Shown here: piece after piece, positions 1-9,715 of the stretch | How positions within the stretch are numbered: the first letter of the stretch is position 1 | How the letters are laid out: every line of letters begins with the position of its first letter | NCBI GenBank assembly: GCA_026018925.1 | Contig: JAKSZU010000016.1 | Span: 2,046,001-2,110,000 of the forward strand | Length of the DNA: 64,000 nt | Direction of reading: 5' to 3' | Source: Tupaia tana | Lineage: Eukaryota > Chordata > Mammalia > Scandentia > Tupaiidae | Made by a program: the position numbers and the translations under genes | The notes under the pieces: generated by a model | Database searches by the model: none | The model's input: the letters and a program-made list of their open reading frames with translations, nothing else | What the model was told of the DNA's origin: nothing

Positions 1-60
1 ACTGTGGCTGACCACGTGGGAGTCCAGAACCTTAATCACTATGCCATCTGCTGGCCCCAA
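1..60 (-). mobile_element. tRNA-derived SINE, head only (cut by window edge)
   Basis: The reverse complement starts at position 60 with the family head (CTTGGGGCCAGCAG) and runs through the region corresponding to the tRNA A box before the window ends. The rest of the element lies outside the window. The usual GGGAGTCCAG landmark of the antisense head is present at about 18-27. Confidence 0.75.
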
Positions 61-61
61 G

Positions 62-112
62 ATTCTTTTTTTTTCTTTAAAAAAAAAATGTTGTCAGAGG
101 TTGTATGTGCTC

Positions 113-177
<65 letters not shown>

Positions 178-356
178 GAGAGACAGCGCCTTCCCTGGAG
201 AATGGTCATGCCGTAGTCCCATTTCTCCTTTCGGGATTTTGGCCATGAACACACATGGGCCCAGCATGGTTTTTCAAGCTGCTGGGTCTGGACTTGAACC
301 ACAGAGTTGGGATTTTGGTATCCAGCTGCTTAAATCACCACATCACCCACTTGCCA
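62..356 (-). mobile_element. tRNA-derived SINE, long form, diverged, with expanded GA tract
   Basis: Reading the minus strand, a degraded head (about 356-300), the CTGGGTCTGGACTTGAACC region (antisense B box, about 283-301), the middle body and a CT-rich 3' part are all recognisable. The 3' part has expanded into a pure dinucleotide tract. A T-rich stretch at 64-90 is the antisense A tail. It lies directly behind the preceding SINE head. Confidence 0.7.
114..184. repeat. (GA)n microsatellite inside a SINE
   Basis: Nearly pure GAGAGA with a few GGA interruptions. It sits where the SINE consensus has its CT-rich stretch (GTCTCTCTGTCTCTC on the sense strand), so it is an expansion of the element's own sequence. 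Confidence 0.9.
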
Positions 357-628
357 CAAAAAGATTCTTAAAGTGGAAACAATGCTTTACTGTCTAAAAT
401 AGGTCATTGCAACACGGAGGTTTATACTGCAGCCATTTCTAAGCCAGTGATTGAACCCCCTTCTCCCCCTGGGAGGCTCGTTTGATGAGCATGCTCTAGT
501 GGTTGGTTCCTGACCATTCAGTGAGTCTCCCACCGAAGCAGCCTGAAGCAGGCACGCAGTGCTGGGCCTTCCCCGCGACAGCTCTGCTTTGGCGCTGGGG
601 AAAGAATGCGCAGAATACCAGGCAGCTG

Positions 629-862
629 GGCCAGCAACCTGGCATGTATTTAACGAAGCCAGGTCCCACATGGCCGCCCAGGTTGGAGTCCTGGCCTTGA
701 CTTGCAAAACACACTAGGCTTGTGCCCGTGCCCCAAATCCCGACAGGATGAAGAAATGGAGAGAATGCTGTGTGGCCGTGCCCCACTGAGAGGCACTTCC
801 TCCCTTCCTCCGGTTTCTCTCTTTGTCTCTGTCTCTCTCTCTGGTGAGTAAGCATGTTCTCT
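629..862 (+). mobile_element. tRNA-derived SINE, old copy
   Basis: GGGCCAGCAACCTGGCATG head at 629, CCCACATGGCC at about 666, a degenerate B box (GGTTGGAGTCCTGG) at about 681, and a 3' CT-rich block ending in TCTCTGGTGAGTAAGCATGTTC near 860. It is much more diverged than the copies near 15.6 or 61.7 kb. No clear A tail or target-site duplication was seen. Confidence 0.65.
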
Positions 863-992
863 GGCAATGAAAACAAAGGCAGCAAGTTATCAAATGAAGT
901 AGCAGTAGGGTGGGAGAGAAATACTGCTGACTTTTATTTTGCTTATTGGATCAGTTTGGTTTAGACTATGATGTTTAGGTATCCAGGGTTTT

Positions 993-1263
993 TTTTTGTT
1001 TTGTTTATTTATTTAGAGATTTTTGCTATAGGGTGCATGTGCTCGCTGGAGAGACAGAGAGAGATAGAGAGACAGAAAACGAGAAATCACCCCCAGTAGG
1101 ATGGCCACACCGCAATCCCTTCTCCTCCATTCTCCTCTCGGGATCTTGGGCACGCACGCACACGCGCCCGGCGTGAGTTTTAAGCCACCGGGTCCAGGAC
1201 TCATGCTGCCGTTGACTATGTGGGAGTCCAGCGATGTAACCATTATGCTATCTGCTTGTCCCA
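993..1263 (-). mobile_element. tRNA-derived SINE, long form
   Basis: Antisense T-rich tail at 990-1016, then TTTTTGCTATAGGGTGCATG, the GA-rich block, the CACCCCCAGTAGGATGG middle and GCGCCCGGCGTGAG. It ends with the antisense head CTGCTTGTCCCA at 1263. The element is full length. Confidence 0.9.
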
Positions 1264-2280
1264 GTATCAAGGTTTTAATTAGGGCAATATAATTTTTAAA
1301 AAACCCAAGTATAATAAAAAAGTAACGCATAACTGCATCAGTTCTGTCTTGTGGAACCGGGAAGAGCAGGCCGAAGGAAGTGCAGGAAGACCCGTATTCA
1401 AGTTTTTGGCCTGAAAAAGTCACCTTTGTGACTTGAATAGAAGAGCCATCTTGAATGAGCCGAAGTGTCCTCTGTTTTAAGTGCTTCATTTGTTTATAAA
1501 AAAACTGAAGTAAACTTGTGAATTAGAGATAAAAAAACCCAGAGTATTTATTTTTAAAAGTGAAATGAACTCTTTTCAGAATTTAACAGAATGAGGTGTG
1601 TCCCCTTCAAGGTCTGCGCTGGCGTGACTGGAGGTTGCCCAGTCCCAGGGTGTCAGCACATCGAAGCACAGTCATGTAACTTGGATGCTCATTCTGGCCC
1701 TCCTCAAAACTCTCCATTTTACCACTTGGCCTCTATGAATAGAAACTCATTTGCAATGTTTATGGCTTTTTATAGGTTGTTAGTATTTTGTTCCTCACTG
1801 AGGAGTTCGAAATGAACGCTGGCACGGGAGGGAGCCAAGGATTTGCTGTGCTGCTCGCTCTCCAGGTAGGCGAGGAGAGAGCAGCGTGGCAGAGCTCGGG
1901 AGGGTGGAGTGGGGACCGTCACTTTTTCCTACTGCAGTTTCAAGTGTGTTTGCCAAAAGCTCATAGGGAAAAAGTTTCTTCTCTGTGTCCCTTCGCTTTG
2001 CTTTGCTCACGTCCTGGCCTGAGCTGAAACACCGCGGTAAACAAGGAGCACATGTGAGCAGCCCGCGTCCTCCAGCACCAGAACCGCCACTGCGGCAGAC
2101 GGCAGCAGCCCGGGGCGTGGTGCAGCCCAGGGCCGAAGCTGGGGAGGCCCCACGTTCGCACGCATGGCTTTTCAGATCCAGTTTTGTCTCTGATGTCCTA
2201 CTGTGTTCTGGGCTTGGTTGTGGCCGTTGTACTTTAAGGAATAGTACCTGAACGGCAAGATACTGGATTTATTTAATTAA
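1264..2280. other. Unassigned sequence, no gene seen
   Basis: No coding pattern, RNA gene or recognisable transposon was found. The part from about 1840 to 2170 is GC-richer but carries no convincing open frame, and the short open frames overlap on both strands. Confidence 0.5.
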
Positions 2281-2281
2281 T

Positions 2282-2533
2282 TAATTTATTTTGGAGAAGT
2301 TTTTGCTATAGAGCACATGCACAGAAAGAGAGACAGAGAGACAGAAAGTGAGAAATCACCCCCCAGGGAGGATGGCCACGCCACAATCCCTTCTTTTCCG
2401 TTCTACTCCTGGGATCTTGGGCACGCACGCACACGCGCCCGGCGTGAGTTTAAGCCACCGGGTCCGGGACTCAAACTGGGGTCGACTACGTGGGAGTCCA
2501 GCTACATAGTCATTACACCAACTGCTGGTCCCA
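2282..2533 (-). mobile_element. tRNA-derived SINE, long form
   Basis: AT-rich antisense tail at 2267-2290, then GGAGAAGTTTTTGCTATAG, the CACCCCCCAGGGAGGATGG middle, GCGCCCGGCGTGAG, and the head ACTGCTGGTCCCA ending at 2533. It is close to full length with modest divergence. Confidence 0.92.
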
Positions 2534-2878
2534 AGACTGGATTTATTTTCGTAAAAAGTTGAAGATGTGGCCAGAAGAAGGATTGAACTGATTTAGCATA
2601 GAATCTAAACCATACAGAAGGTGATGGGAAAGACAGACTGTACCAGGAAAAAGAGGGACTAGGACCTAGCAGTACAGTAACGCTGATAAGCAAAGGTCAG
2701 GTCATGACAAGAGCCACGAGGGTAGAGACCACGCCAGAGAAGTTGGCATTCACTTGCAATGTCTGAAAGGCAGATCTGCTCCACTGTAGACAAGGTCTCG
2801 GGAAGGGCAAGCCAACAGCTGACCCAGATAGCACGAAGAAGAAGGACTTTGGTGACTTCTCCGTTAAGAACTTGAGGG

Positions 2879-3124
2879 ACCAGCAGTTGGCATAATGGCT
2901 ATGTCACTGGACTCCCATGTAGCTGACCGCGGTTCGAGTCCCAGAGCTGATAGTTTAAACTCACACCAGGCACATGTGTGTGCATGCCCAAGTTCCCGAG
3001 AGGAGAATGGAGGAGAAGGGATTGCGGCGTGGCCATCCCCCCTGGGGGGTGATTTCTCTCTTTCTGTCTCTCTGTCTCTGTCTGTCTTTCTGGCGAGCGC
3101 ACGCGCCCTATAGCAAAAACCTCT

Positions 3125-3164
<40 letters not shown>

Positions 3165-3165
3165 A
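2879..3165 (+). mobile_element. tRNA-derived SINE, long form, with long poly(A)
   Basis: It starts GGGACCAGCAGTTGGCATAA, has an intact B-box-like GGTTCGAGTCCC near 2931, and ends CCCTATAGCAAAAACCTCTC followed by about 38 A residues (3124-3162) and a GAA tail. The long, little-decayed A tail suggests a fairly recent insertion. Confidence 0.95.
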
Positions 3166-4164
3166 GAAGAAAAAAGTAAAAGAACCCGAGAAGCCAGAAT
3201 GCTTGTGTGGAGGTTCTGAGGTCAGCCGAATGGTGGATGGTCATGGGGACACGGTGTAGGCTGTGAGTCCCAGGAAAGTCTGCAGTGACTGAGGAGCTGG
3301 GACTGCGTGAGAAAGCAGAAGAGGCTGCGAACGTGCCTATGGTGATTCACTGCTCTCTGTAGCTGCAGCTTTGGCAATTTTAGGCACATCCCACTTTTAT
3401 GGCACTTGGCAGACACTGTGTTTTTATAAATTGAAGGTCTGTGGTGACCCTGCATCAAAAAGTCTGTCAGCTCCGTTTTTCCAGCGGATGTGCCCCCGCC
3501 GAGTGTAGGCGCTGCATTTCAGCGATTGTCACGGTATTCCATACTGCTCATTGCTGAAGTCTCCTGGCAGCCTGCCAGCGGCGGTCTTCAGTGTCACTGT
3601 CGTCTTAGGGTAACACACGGTGCCGGTGTGTCACTGAACTTAGCGCTTCACGGACTGGCCATTTCCCTCTCTCGCTCCTTCTCCTCGTGCTTCCCTGTTC
3701 TCGAGACACAGTATTAAAACTAGGTCCACTAAGAACCCAGCCTCTAAGTGTTCAAGTGAAAGGAAGAGTCATACGTTCCTCACTTTAAATCAGAAGGGGA
3801 TATAATCAAGCTTGTAGGAAGGCATGCCGAAGCCACGTATGCTGAGCGAAGCCTCCTGCACCAAACGGGTGGCCAAGCTGGGAGTGCAAAGGGAATATTC
3901 TTGAAGGAAATTAAAAGTGCTTCTCAATGAACACACAAATGTCAAGAAAGCAAAACGGCCTCGATTATATGGAGAAGGTTTTCGTGATCTGCATGGAAGA
4001 CCCAATCAGCCACAACGTTCCCATAAGCCAGTCTCACTCGGAGTCTAACCCAGGGTCTCCTGAGCTCTATGAAGACAGAGAGGTGGGAAAGCTGCAGAAG
4101 AGCTTGGAGCTTGTGGAGGCTGACTCACGAGGTTTCGGGGAAGAGGCCATCCCCATTGGATGAG

Positions 4165-4410
4165 AGTGCAGCAGAGCGGGTAGGTGTAGACGCCGGAGTC
4201 TGGAAGAGAGGGAAGGAGATGGCAGGAGTGGGTGGGAAGGGCAAAGGGAAGAAACATTTAACAGGGGAAAGAATGCAAAGGTCTCTGTTGAAAATGAGGT
4301 AGGTGGCAAGTCCCTGATTTGATTGCCACGTGTTGCATGCATGTGTGGAAAAGCCACACTGTGTACTATAGAGGTGTGCAGTGATGGAATCTAGTTTAGA
4401 AAAACACACA
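4165..4410 (+). mobile_element. L1 3' UTR fragment inserted in Tigger1
   Basis: It interrupts the Tigger1 reading region: GAGAGTGCA before it and GCGAAGCAGCAAGTGCTG after it are adjacent in the transposon as I recall it. The insert ends with a diverged version of the local L1 tail (TGTGCAGTGATGGAATCTAG near 4375-4395), which matches the tails at 6.3, 16.2 and 49.8 kb. It is 5' truncated. Confidence 0.65.
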
Positions 4411-4968
4411 GCGAAGCAGCAAGTGCTGAGTGGAGGTCACACAAGAGCTCCAGTGACGTACGAGGAGGTGAATGTCGTTTTCACGCCACTTGCATGACAG
4501 CCGTTCTGCATCCCAGGACCGCGGAGTCATTTTTGCCTTTCAGGTCTAATTTTTTAAAAGAATTATATTTCATAAGGCTACAACTGCCTCTGCTGGATCT
4601 GGACGAGGTAAACTGAAACGTTTCTGAAAGGGCTCATCATTGTAGACTCCATTAAGAGCTTTTGTGATTCACGGGAAGAGGTCAAAATATCAACATTAAA
4701 AGGAGATGGGAAGAAGTTAATTCTAACTCTTATGGATGACTTTGAGGGCTTCAAGACTTCTGAAGGGAAAATTACTGCAGATGTGGTAAAAATAGTGAGA
4801 ACGCTAGAATTAGAAGTGGAGCCTGAAAATGTGACCTGCTAGCCTCATGATAAAACTTGTCAGGCATCGCTGCTTACGGATGAGCAGAGATATTTTCTTG
4901 AGATGAAACTGCTCCTTATGAAGATGCAGCGACCCTTGTTGAAATGACAACAAAGGGTTTAAAATGTA

Positions 4969-5248
4969 GGGACCAGCAGTTTTGGCGTAATGGCTATGTC
5001 GCTGGACTCCCATGTAGTTGACTGTGGTTCAAGTCCCGGACCCAGGGGCTTAAACTCACACCAGGCACGTGTGCGTGCATGTCCAAGATCCTGAGAGGAG
5101 AAGGGAGGAGAAGGGATTGTGGTGTGGCAATCCCTCCTGGGGGGAGGGGGGGTGATTTTTCGCTTTCTGTCTCTCTGTCTCTCTCTGTCTTTCTGGCGAG
5201 AGCACGTGCCCTTTAGCAAAAACCTCTCCAAAAAAAGAAAAAAAATGT
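4969..5248 (+). mobile_element. tRNA-derived SINE, long form, inserted in Tigger1
   Basis: GGGACCAGCAGTTTTGGCGTA head, B-box-like GGTTCAAGTCCCGG near 5025, and a 3' end CCCTTTAGCAAAAACCTCTCC followed by an A-rich tail to 5248. The Tigger1 sequence AAGGGTTTAAAATG before it continues as TTGCATACATGAAGTTGATA after it. Confidence 0.95.
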
Positions 5249-5554
5249 TGCATACATGAAGTTGATAAGCCAGCTGCAGGGTTGACCAAGCAGTGCAGAG
5301 TTTCAGAGGATTGACTCCGACTTCTAAAGAAGCCCTTCTGCGGGTCACATGCTGCAGAGAACTCTTCTAGGAAAGGAAGAACCAAGTGATACAGCAAACT
5401 GTCGTCTTACTTTAAGAGGTTGCCACGGGCACCCCAACTTCGTCACTCACCACCCTGATAACTCAGCAGTCATCTACACTGAAGCAAGATCCTCCACCAG
5501 CTACAGGGTTAGGACTCACTGAGGGCTCAGGCGATCATTAACACTCTTTAGCCA

Positions 5555-5810
5555 GATTTTGCTTGAAGTTTATTTTGGTCATGATAGTGAATGTACAGGG
5601 GAGAGGCGTAGGGAAAAGAGAGTACCACTGACAGAGTCTTGTCAAGCCGCAGTCCCCTTCCCGGTCCTGCAGCTCATCAGGATGTTGGGCGCATACGTAC
5701 ACACCTGGAATGTTTTCAAACCAGCTGGCGGGGCTGATTTCACAGTTTACCCATGTAGCTTCCAACATTTGAAGTTCAGTTTGCTACTGAATGCACCACC
5801 AGGGTGAGAA
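5555..5810 (-). mobile_element. Diverged tRNA-derived SINE inserted in Tigger1
   Basis: It occupies the gap between Tigger1 GATCATTAACACTCTTTAGC and AATAAAGTGCTG, which are nearly adjacent in the transposon. The minus strand shows the family outline: a head near 5808, a body with CGTATGCGCCCAACATCCTGA, and a degenerate 3' part. Sequence similarity is low, so the call rests on layout as well as sequence. Confidence 0.5.
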
Positions 5811-5842
5811 ATAAAGTGCTGTTATATTAAGAAATGTATGGG

Positions 5843-6345
5843 TTTTGTTGTTTTTTATGGATGAATAGTATTCCATTGAATATATATCCCACAGTTTTTC
5901 TAACCATTCATCAGTTCGTGGGCATTTGGGTTGTTTCCATGACTTAGCAATCGTGAAAAGTGCCGCATGTGGAAGACTTACTGCTGAATGAAGCGTCATG
6001 CTATGAAGGAGAGGCATTGTATGTCCCCACTTAATAAATACCGAGTGTCTGCACTCTATGACTGAAACTAATTATCTAAAGGATGTAGAAACGCAGTATA
6101 TAGATGTAAATACCAGATATAGTGTGTGTGAAAGAGGAGGGTCTGAGGAAGGACATTTGGGGGAGGGACAGGGAGGAAAAGCATTAATGGCACAAAGAGG
6201 TGTGGTATTATCTGTTGAAGATGTTTCGTAGTTTTATCAACAGTACTAGGGAGAAATGTTCACCTGTTGAAATATCCATTTTGTAAGATAAATAATAATG
6301 TGATTGAATGTATGGAAGAAAATGAAATGAAAAAAAAATAATAAT
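5843..6345. mobile_element. L1 3' end with 5' inversion (twin priming), inserted in Tigger1
   Basis: 5843-5958 encodes the L1 ORF2 C terminus on the minus strand (residues WKQPKCPRTDEWLEKLWDIY are readable). From about 5965 the orientation flips and the L1 3' UTR runs on the plus strand (TGGAAGACTTACTGCTGAAT), ending with the tail GATTGAATGTATGG and an A-rich stretch at 6330-6345. The antisense and sense pieces are neighbours in the intact copy at 50.3-51.7 kb, which is the signature of a 5' inversion made during reverse transcription. The target AAGAAATGTATGGG occurs at 5829-5842 and again near 6510. Confidence 0.85.
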
Positions 6346-6347
6346 AT

Positions 6348-6510
6348 AGGTGCAGTGCTTAAGGTGCTGCATTGCCACATGGCTAATTCTGGTTGGAGTC
6401 CTAGACCCAGTGGTTTAAAAATCATGGGAAATCACATTTTGTATGCTGTGATCATCCTCAGTGAATGAATATAAATAAATTTATTTATTAAAAATTAAAA
6501 ATTAAAAAAA
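6348..6510 (+). mobile_element. Chimera of a SINE tRNA-like head and an L1 3' tail
   Basis: 6348-6425 is a SINE head (TGCAGTGCTTAAGGTGCTGC, then GGTTGGAGTCCTAGACCCAG at the B box). At about 6426 it switches to the L1 terminal sequence (CACATTTTGTATGCTGTGAT, then AGTGAATGAATATAAAT) and an AT-rich tail. It lies inside the same target-site copies as the twin-primed L1, so it may be a template-switch product of that event or a separate insertion into its tail. Confidence 0.6.
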
Positions 6511-6520
6511 AGAAATGTAT

Positions 6521-6794
6521 GGGACCAGCAGGTGGCATAGTGGTTAAGATGCTGGACTCCCACAGGGTCAACTATAGTTTGAGTCCTGGACCCAATGGCT
6601 TCAAACTCATGCTGGGCGCAGGTGTGTGTGTACCCCAAATCCTGAGGACAGTAGAGGAGAAGGAATTATGGCATGGCCACAATCACCCCTGGAGGATGAT
6701 GTCTCACTTTCTCTCTCTTTGTCTTTCTCTGGTGAGCACATGCACTCTATGGCAAAATCTTAATAATAATTATAATAATAAAATAAATAAAAAA
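6521..6794 (+). mobile_element. tRNA-derived SINE, long form, with target-site duplication
   Basis: GGGACCAGCAGGTGGCATAG head, degenerate B box near 6578, CACTCTATGGCAAAATC end and an AATAAT tail. It is flanked by AGAAATGTATG at 6511-6521 and AAGAAATGTATG at 6797-6808. The same target also precedes the neighbouring L1 at 5829. Confidence 0.92.
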
Positions 6795-6819
6795 TTAAGA
6801 AATGTATGCCCATTGCCTT

Positions 6820-7041
6820 TTGCTTGTTTATTTTTGCCATAGGATGTATGCATTTGTGGTGGGGGTGAGAAATCACACACACACGCACACACACACGCAC
6901 CCCAAGGGGGGATGGCCATGTCACAATCTCTTCTACGTACATGCACCTGACATATTTTTCAAACCTCCAGAACTGGACTTAATTATACAGTCAGCCATGT
7001 GGAATTCAACTGCCTTTACCACTATGCCACCAGCTGGTGCC

Positions 7042-7072
<31 letters not shown>
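6820..7072 (-). mobile_element. tRNA-derived SINE inserted in Tigger1
   Basis: Antisense 3' end TTTTTGCCATAGGATGTATG, a short (AC)n tract at 6875-6897 replacing part of the CT-rich region, and an antisense head ending in CCAGCTGGTGCCA at about 7042. A 30-nt T run follows on the plus strand. That run lies at the head side, so it may belong to a second, lost element. Confidence 0.8.
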
Positions 7073-7075
<3 letters not shown>

Positions 7076-7120
7076 TAATACTATTGAAAACTTAATAGAT
7101 TGCAGTATAGTGTAAACATA

Positions 7121-7394
7121 ATTTTTTTAGAGGTTTTTTTCCTTAAGATGCATGCATTTGCTGGAGAGAGAGACAGACAGTCATAAGTGAGAGAGAAAGT
7201 GAGAAATCACCCCCTGGAGGGACGACCATGCCACAATCCCTTCTCCTCCATTCTCCTCCTGGGATCTTGGGCACATACGCACACGCGCATACGTGCACCT
7301 GGTGTGATTTTGAAGCCACTGGGTCCAGAACCCGAACCGTGGTTGGCCATGTGGGAGTCCAACGACATAACTGCTCCACCATCTGCTGGTCCCA
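7121..7394 (-). mobile_element. tRNA-derived SINE, long form, inserted in Tigger1
   Basis: TTTTTTTAGAGGTTTTTTTCC at the antisense 3' end, CACCCCCTGGAGGGACG middle, and the head ATCTGCTGGTCCCA ending at 7394. Tigger1 ACATAATTT before and ACATAACTT after form a plausible target-site duplication. Confidence 0.93.
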
Positions 7395-7530
7395 CATAAC
7401 TTGCATGTACACTGGGACACCAAAACATTTGTGTGACCCACTTTATTGGGATATTTGCTTTCTCCAGTTGCCAGGAACTGAAACTGGAGTAACTTTGTGG
7501 ATCTCCGTGGTCTTCTTGCCCTGCCGATGT

Positions 7531-7983
7531 TCCCGTCAAGAAGAGAAGTCTATTTCCTCTATTCTCAAGTTTGTGTTGGTCTCATAACTAGTGTGGGTGG
7601 ATGTATAAAATATGGTGGAGATAGTAGAAGTGGTGGTGTGCCAGTCTGAGGCCTAGACTTCAAAAACTGTGCATGCTTCCATTTGCTCTCTTGTAATCTG
7701 CCCAGTCACGATGCGACTCCACCAGGCTAGTCTGCTGGGGGATAACAGAGGACAAGGGGCAGAAATATGTTTTTCTAGCTGGGATCGTCCTATTATAGCC
7801 ATCCCTCTGTCAACCTGAGAACAAGGTGGTTTCAGCTGAGCCCCGAAGAATGGCCTGGCTGAGCACAGTCCGAACTGCTGCTCTGCAGGACCGAGGACTG
7901 AGTAAATAGTTGTTATTTTAAGTCATGAAATTATAAGGCAATTTGTTGTGCAGCAAAATCTAACATGAAAAATCTAAATGCAT
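7531..7983. other. Unassigned sequence, no gene seen
   Basis: No coding signal, RNA gene or recognised repeat was found between the Tigger1 end and the next SINE. Confidence 0.5.
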
Positions 7984-8262
7984 GGGAACCAGCAGTTAGC
8001 GTAATGGCTATGTCTCTGGACTCCCACGTAGTCGACCGCGGTTCGCATCCTGGACCCGGTGGCTTAAAACTCACGCTGGGCGCATGTGCATGTGTGCCCA
8101 GGATCCCGAGAGGAGAATGGAGGAGAAGGGATTGCGGCATTACCATCCCCCCTGGGGGGTGATTTCTCGCTTTCTGTCTCTATGTCTCTCTCTGTCTGTC
8201 TGGCGAGTGCACGCACCCTATAGCGAAAAACCTCTCCAAAAAAATAAATAAATAAATAAAAT
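7984..8262 (+). mobile_element. tRNA-derived SINE, long form, young
   Basis: GGGAACCAGCAGTTAGCGTAA head, B-box GGTTCGCATCC, CCCTATAGCGAAAAACCTCTC end and an (AAAT)n tail. It is flanked by AAATCTAAATGCA (about 7970-7982 and 8259-8271), a clean target-site duplication. It is near consensus and CpG-rich, so it is young. Confidence 0.97.
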
Positions 8263-9345
8263 CTAAATGCAGAAATAACTCTGACCACGAAGTATATGAA
8301 GTAGAAAAACTGAATGATGCAAGCCTCAAAGAAGCAGCATCTTTTAAACAAAGACACAGATTATGACATTAGATCTAAAAGTGGTTATAAAAATTGGAGA
8401 GGCACTCAAACATTTGATGCCACTATTCTCCCTTTCTTATGTGTGAGTCTAAGGGAGAGACTTTATGAGAAATGATGATAAGTAATACGTATATTTTGGG
8501 AACTCCAAACACATGTTCAGTTACACAATGACTCATTAAAATTTAAATCTGGTTCTTACATTTTTATATATAATTAAAGGAAGATTTATGAGAGAGAAAA
8601 TAATTTATGTGTACTGAGACCTAGCTCTCATAACTTTTGTCTGAGTTGGTCTCTCTTTAGTGTCAAACGTATTTCATTTCCACTTTTCCCACTGGACTGA
8701 ACTTCATGCCCATTTGACCCATGCTTAGATTGTGTAGGTATTCCCATTTCTTATTGATTACCTTATTTTATTCCTGTTGTTCAGAGTACCATAGCACAAA
8801 ATATACTCTTCTCGTCTACCATGGAGTATACACATCTGGGACGTGGTCTTAAATTCAGCCTTTATACACCTTACTGCCCTTTTCTGTATTTGCCAGTTCC
8901 CTGACTCTCAGCCTCTGCGTCCAGAAATCTCACACTTGCCCCTCACCTAACTCCTGTAACTAACTGCCCGGATGCCGGCCTCTCTCCTGTCACAGTAACG
9001 AGGCGCGAGCCCTCTGTGGTTATACATGAGGTCCATCACTGTCTGTCTATGGTGTGTGGTGTAGCAGGGTGTGTGATTATGGGGTGGTGCTGCGGTACGT
9101 GTACGAGGGCAGGGCCTGGGGGCGGGGCCGTGGAGTGCAGCTGCAGCCACGTGGGGAGGGCACTGGGTTCTGTCCGGGGCCCTCCCTGAGTACCCGAGGT
9201 GCGCATGAGCGCCTGTGCTCCCGCCGGGCTGGCTGAGCCCGAGGGTGGGTAGCAGCCGGGTCCCTCTTAGGGCCCCCTCTCTCTCCGTCTTTCTCCTGGA
9301 ATAAGTAAGTAAACTAAAAAGTTAAAAGTAATAAAAAGTATATAT
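8263..9345. other. Unassigned sequence with a GC-rich patch
   Basis: 8263-8990 is AT-rich without a recognised element. 8990-9290 is clearly GC-rich (GGCAGGGCCTGGGGGCGGGG near 9110) and ends in a CT-rich run and TAAGTAAGTAAAC. It might be a very old SINE copy, but the head is not convincing. No coding frame is supported. Confidence 0.4.
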
Positions 9346-9346
9346 A

Positions 9347-9348
<2 letters not shown>

Positions 9349-9382
<34 letters not shown>
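9349..9382. repeat. (TG)n microsatellite
   Basis: An uninterrupted TG run of about 17 repeats directly before the small inverted-terminus element. Confidence 0.95.
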
Positions 9383-9385
<3 letters not shown>

Positions 9386-9386
<1 letters not shown>

Positions 9387-9507
9387 CTTCAAAAACTTTT
9401 TGGAAAATGAAATTAAAGCATCCGTTTCTTTTGATGCAAAAAATGTTGTAATCCATCCAGAGTTTTTTTCATGATACATGTTTTTCATGACCTTTCTGGA
9501 GACCATA
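9386..9507. mobile_element. Short element with imperfect inverted termini (MITE-like)
   Basis: The left end ACTTCAAAAACTTTTTGGAA and the right end CATGACCTTTCTGGAGACC are imperfect inverted repeats. The interior is AT-rich. A similar left end (CCTTCAAAAAGTCCACGG) occurs at 53655. I do not recall a family name with confidence, so the call rests on the termini and the second copy. Confidence 0.45.
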
Positions 9508-9599
9508 TATATTTATAAGTCTTCATATAAATATGTCTCTCTGTGTGGATGTGTATGCCCTTTCTCAGTAAAATATTTAAAATGTACCCTTAAATAAGC

Positions 9600-9715
9600 A
9601 TTTAAGGAGAAGGGATTGCAACATGGCCTTCCCAACGTGAGAGTGATGTTTTATTTTCTGTCTTTCTCTGTCTCTCTCCAGTGAGCCTATGTGCCCTGTA
9701 GCAAAAACTTTAAAA
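9600..9715 (+). mobile_element. tRNA-derived SINE, 5'-truncated
   Basis: Only the 3' half is present: AGGAGAAGGGATTGCAACATGG, the CT-rich block, and TGCCCTGTAGCAAAAAC followed by a short A-rich tail. Heads are missing in only a few copies here. Confidence 0.8.

Larger units (their letters stand above)
3375..7530 (+). mobile_element. Tigger1 DNA transposon (TcMar-Tigger), fragmented by later insertions
   Basis: Pieces in order match my memory of the Tigger1 consensus. The 5' end is at about 3375-3730 (TTTTTATAAATTGAAGGTCT). The transposase N-terminal region, around the CENP-B-like HTH, is at about 3730-4165 (AAGGAAGAGTCATACG, TTGAAGGAAATTAAAAGTGC). The C-terminal transposase region is at about 4450-4968 and 5249-5553 (GATGACTTTGAGGGCTTCAA). 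The 3' end is at about 5811-5842, 6795-6819, 7073-7120 and 7395-7530 (CAGTATAGTGTAAACATAA, TTTATTGGGATATTTGC). About 600 bp of the central DDE region is deleted near 4440, where GCAAGTGCTGAG joins the segment preceding GAATGTCGTTTTCACGCC. The element is expanded from about 2.4 kb to 4.2 kb by L1 and SINE insertions, so it predates all of them. It is dead, with frameshifts and stops throughout. Confidence 0.88.

Noticed and set aside
2879-3165. Functional tRNA genes at the SINE heads
   Set aside because: A- and B-box-like segments are present, but the heads do not fold into a complete cloverleaf by eye and continue directly into the SINE body.
2864-3244. Recurring short proteins with motifs such as SPPRGDGHAAIPSPPFSS
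   Set aside because: They appear at every long SINE copy, in the antisense orientation of the element, and are translations of the SINE body.
8990-9290. CpG island promoter
   Set aside because: The patch is GC-rich but short with few CpG sites, and no exon or transcript feature is visible beside it.
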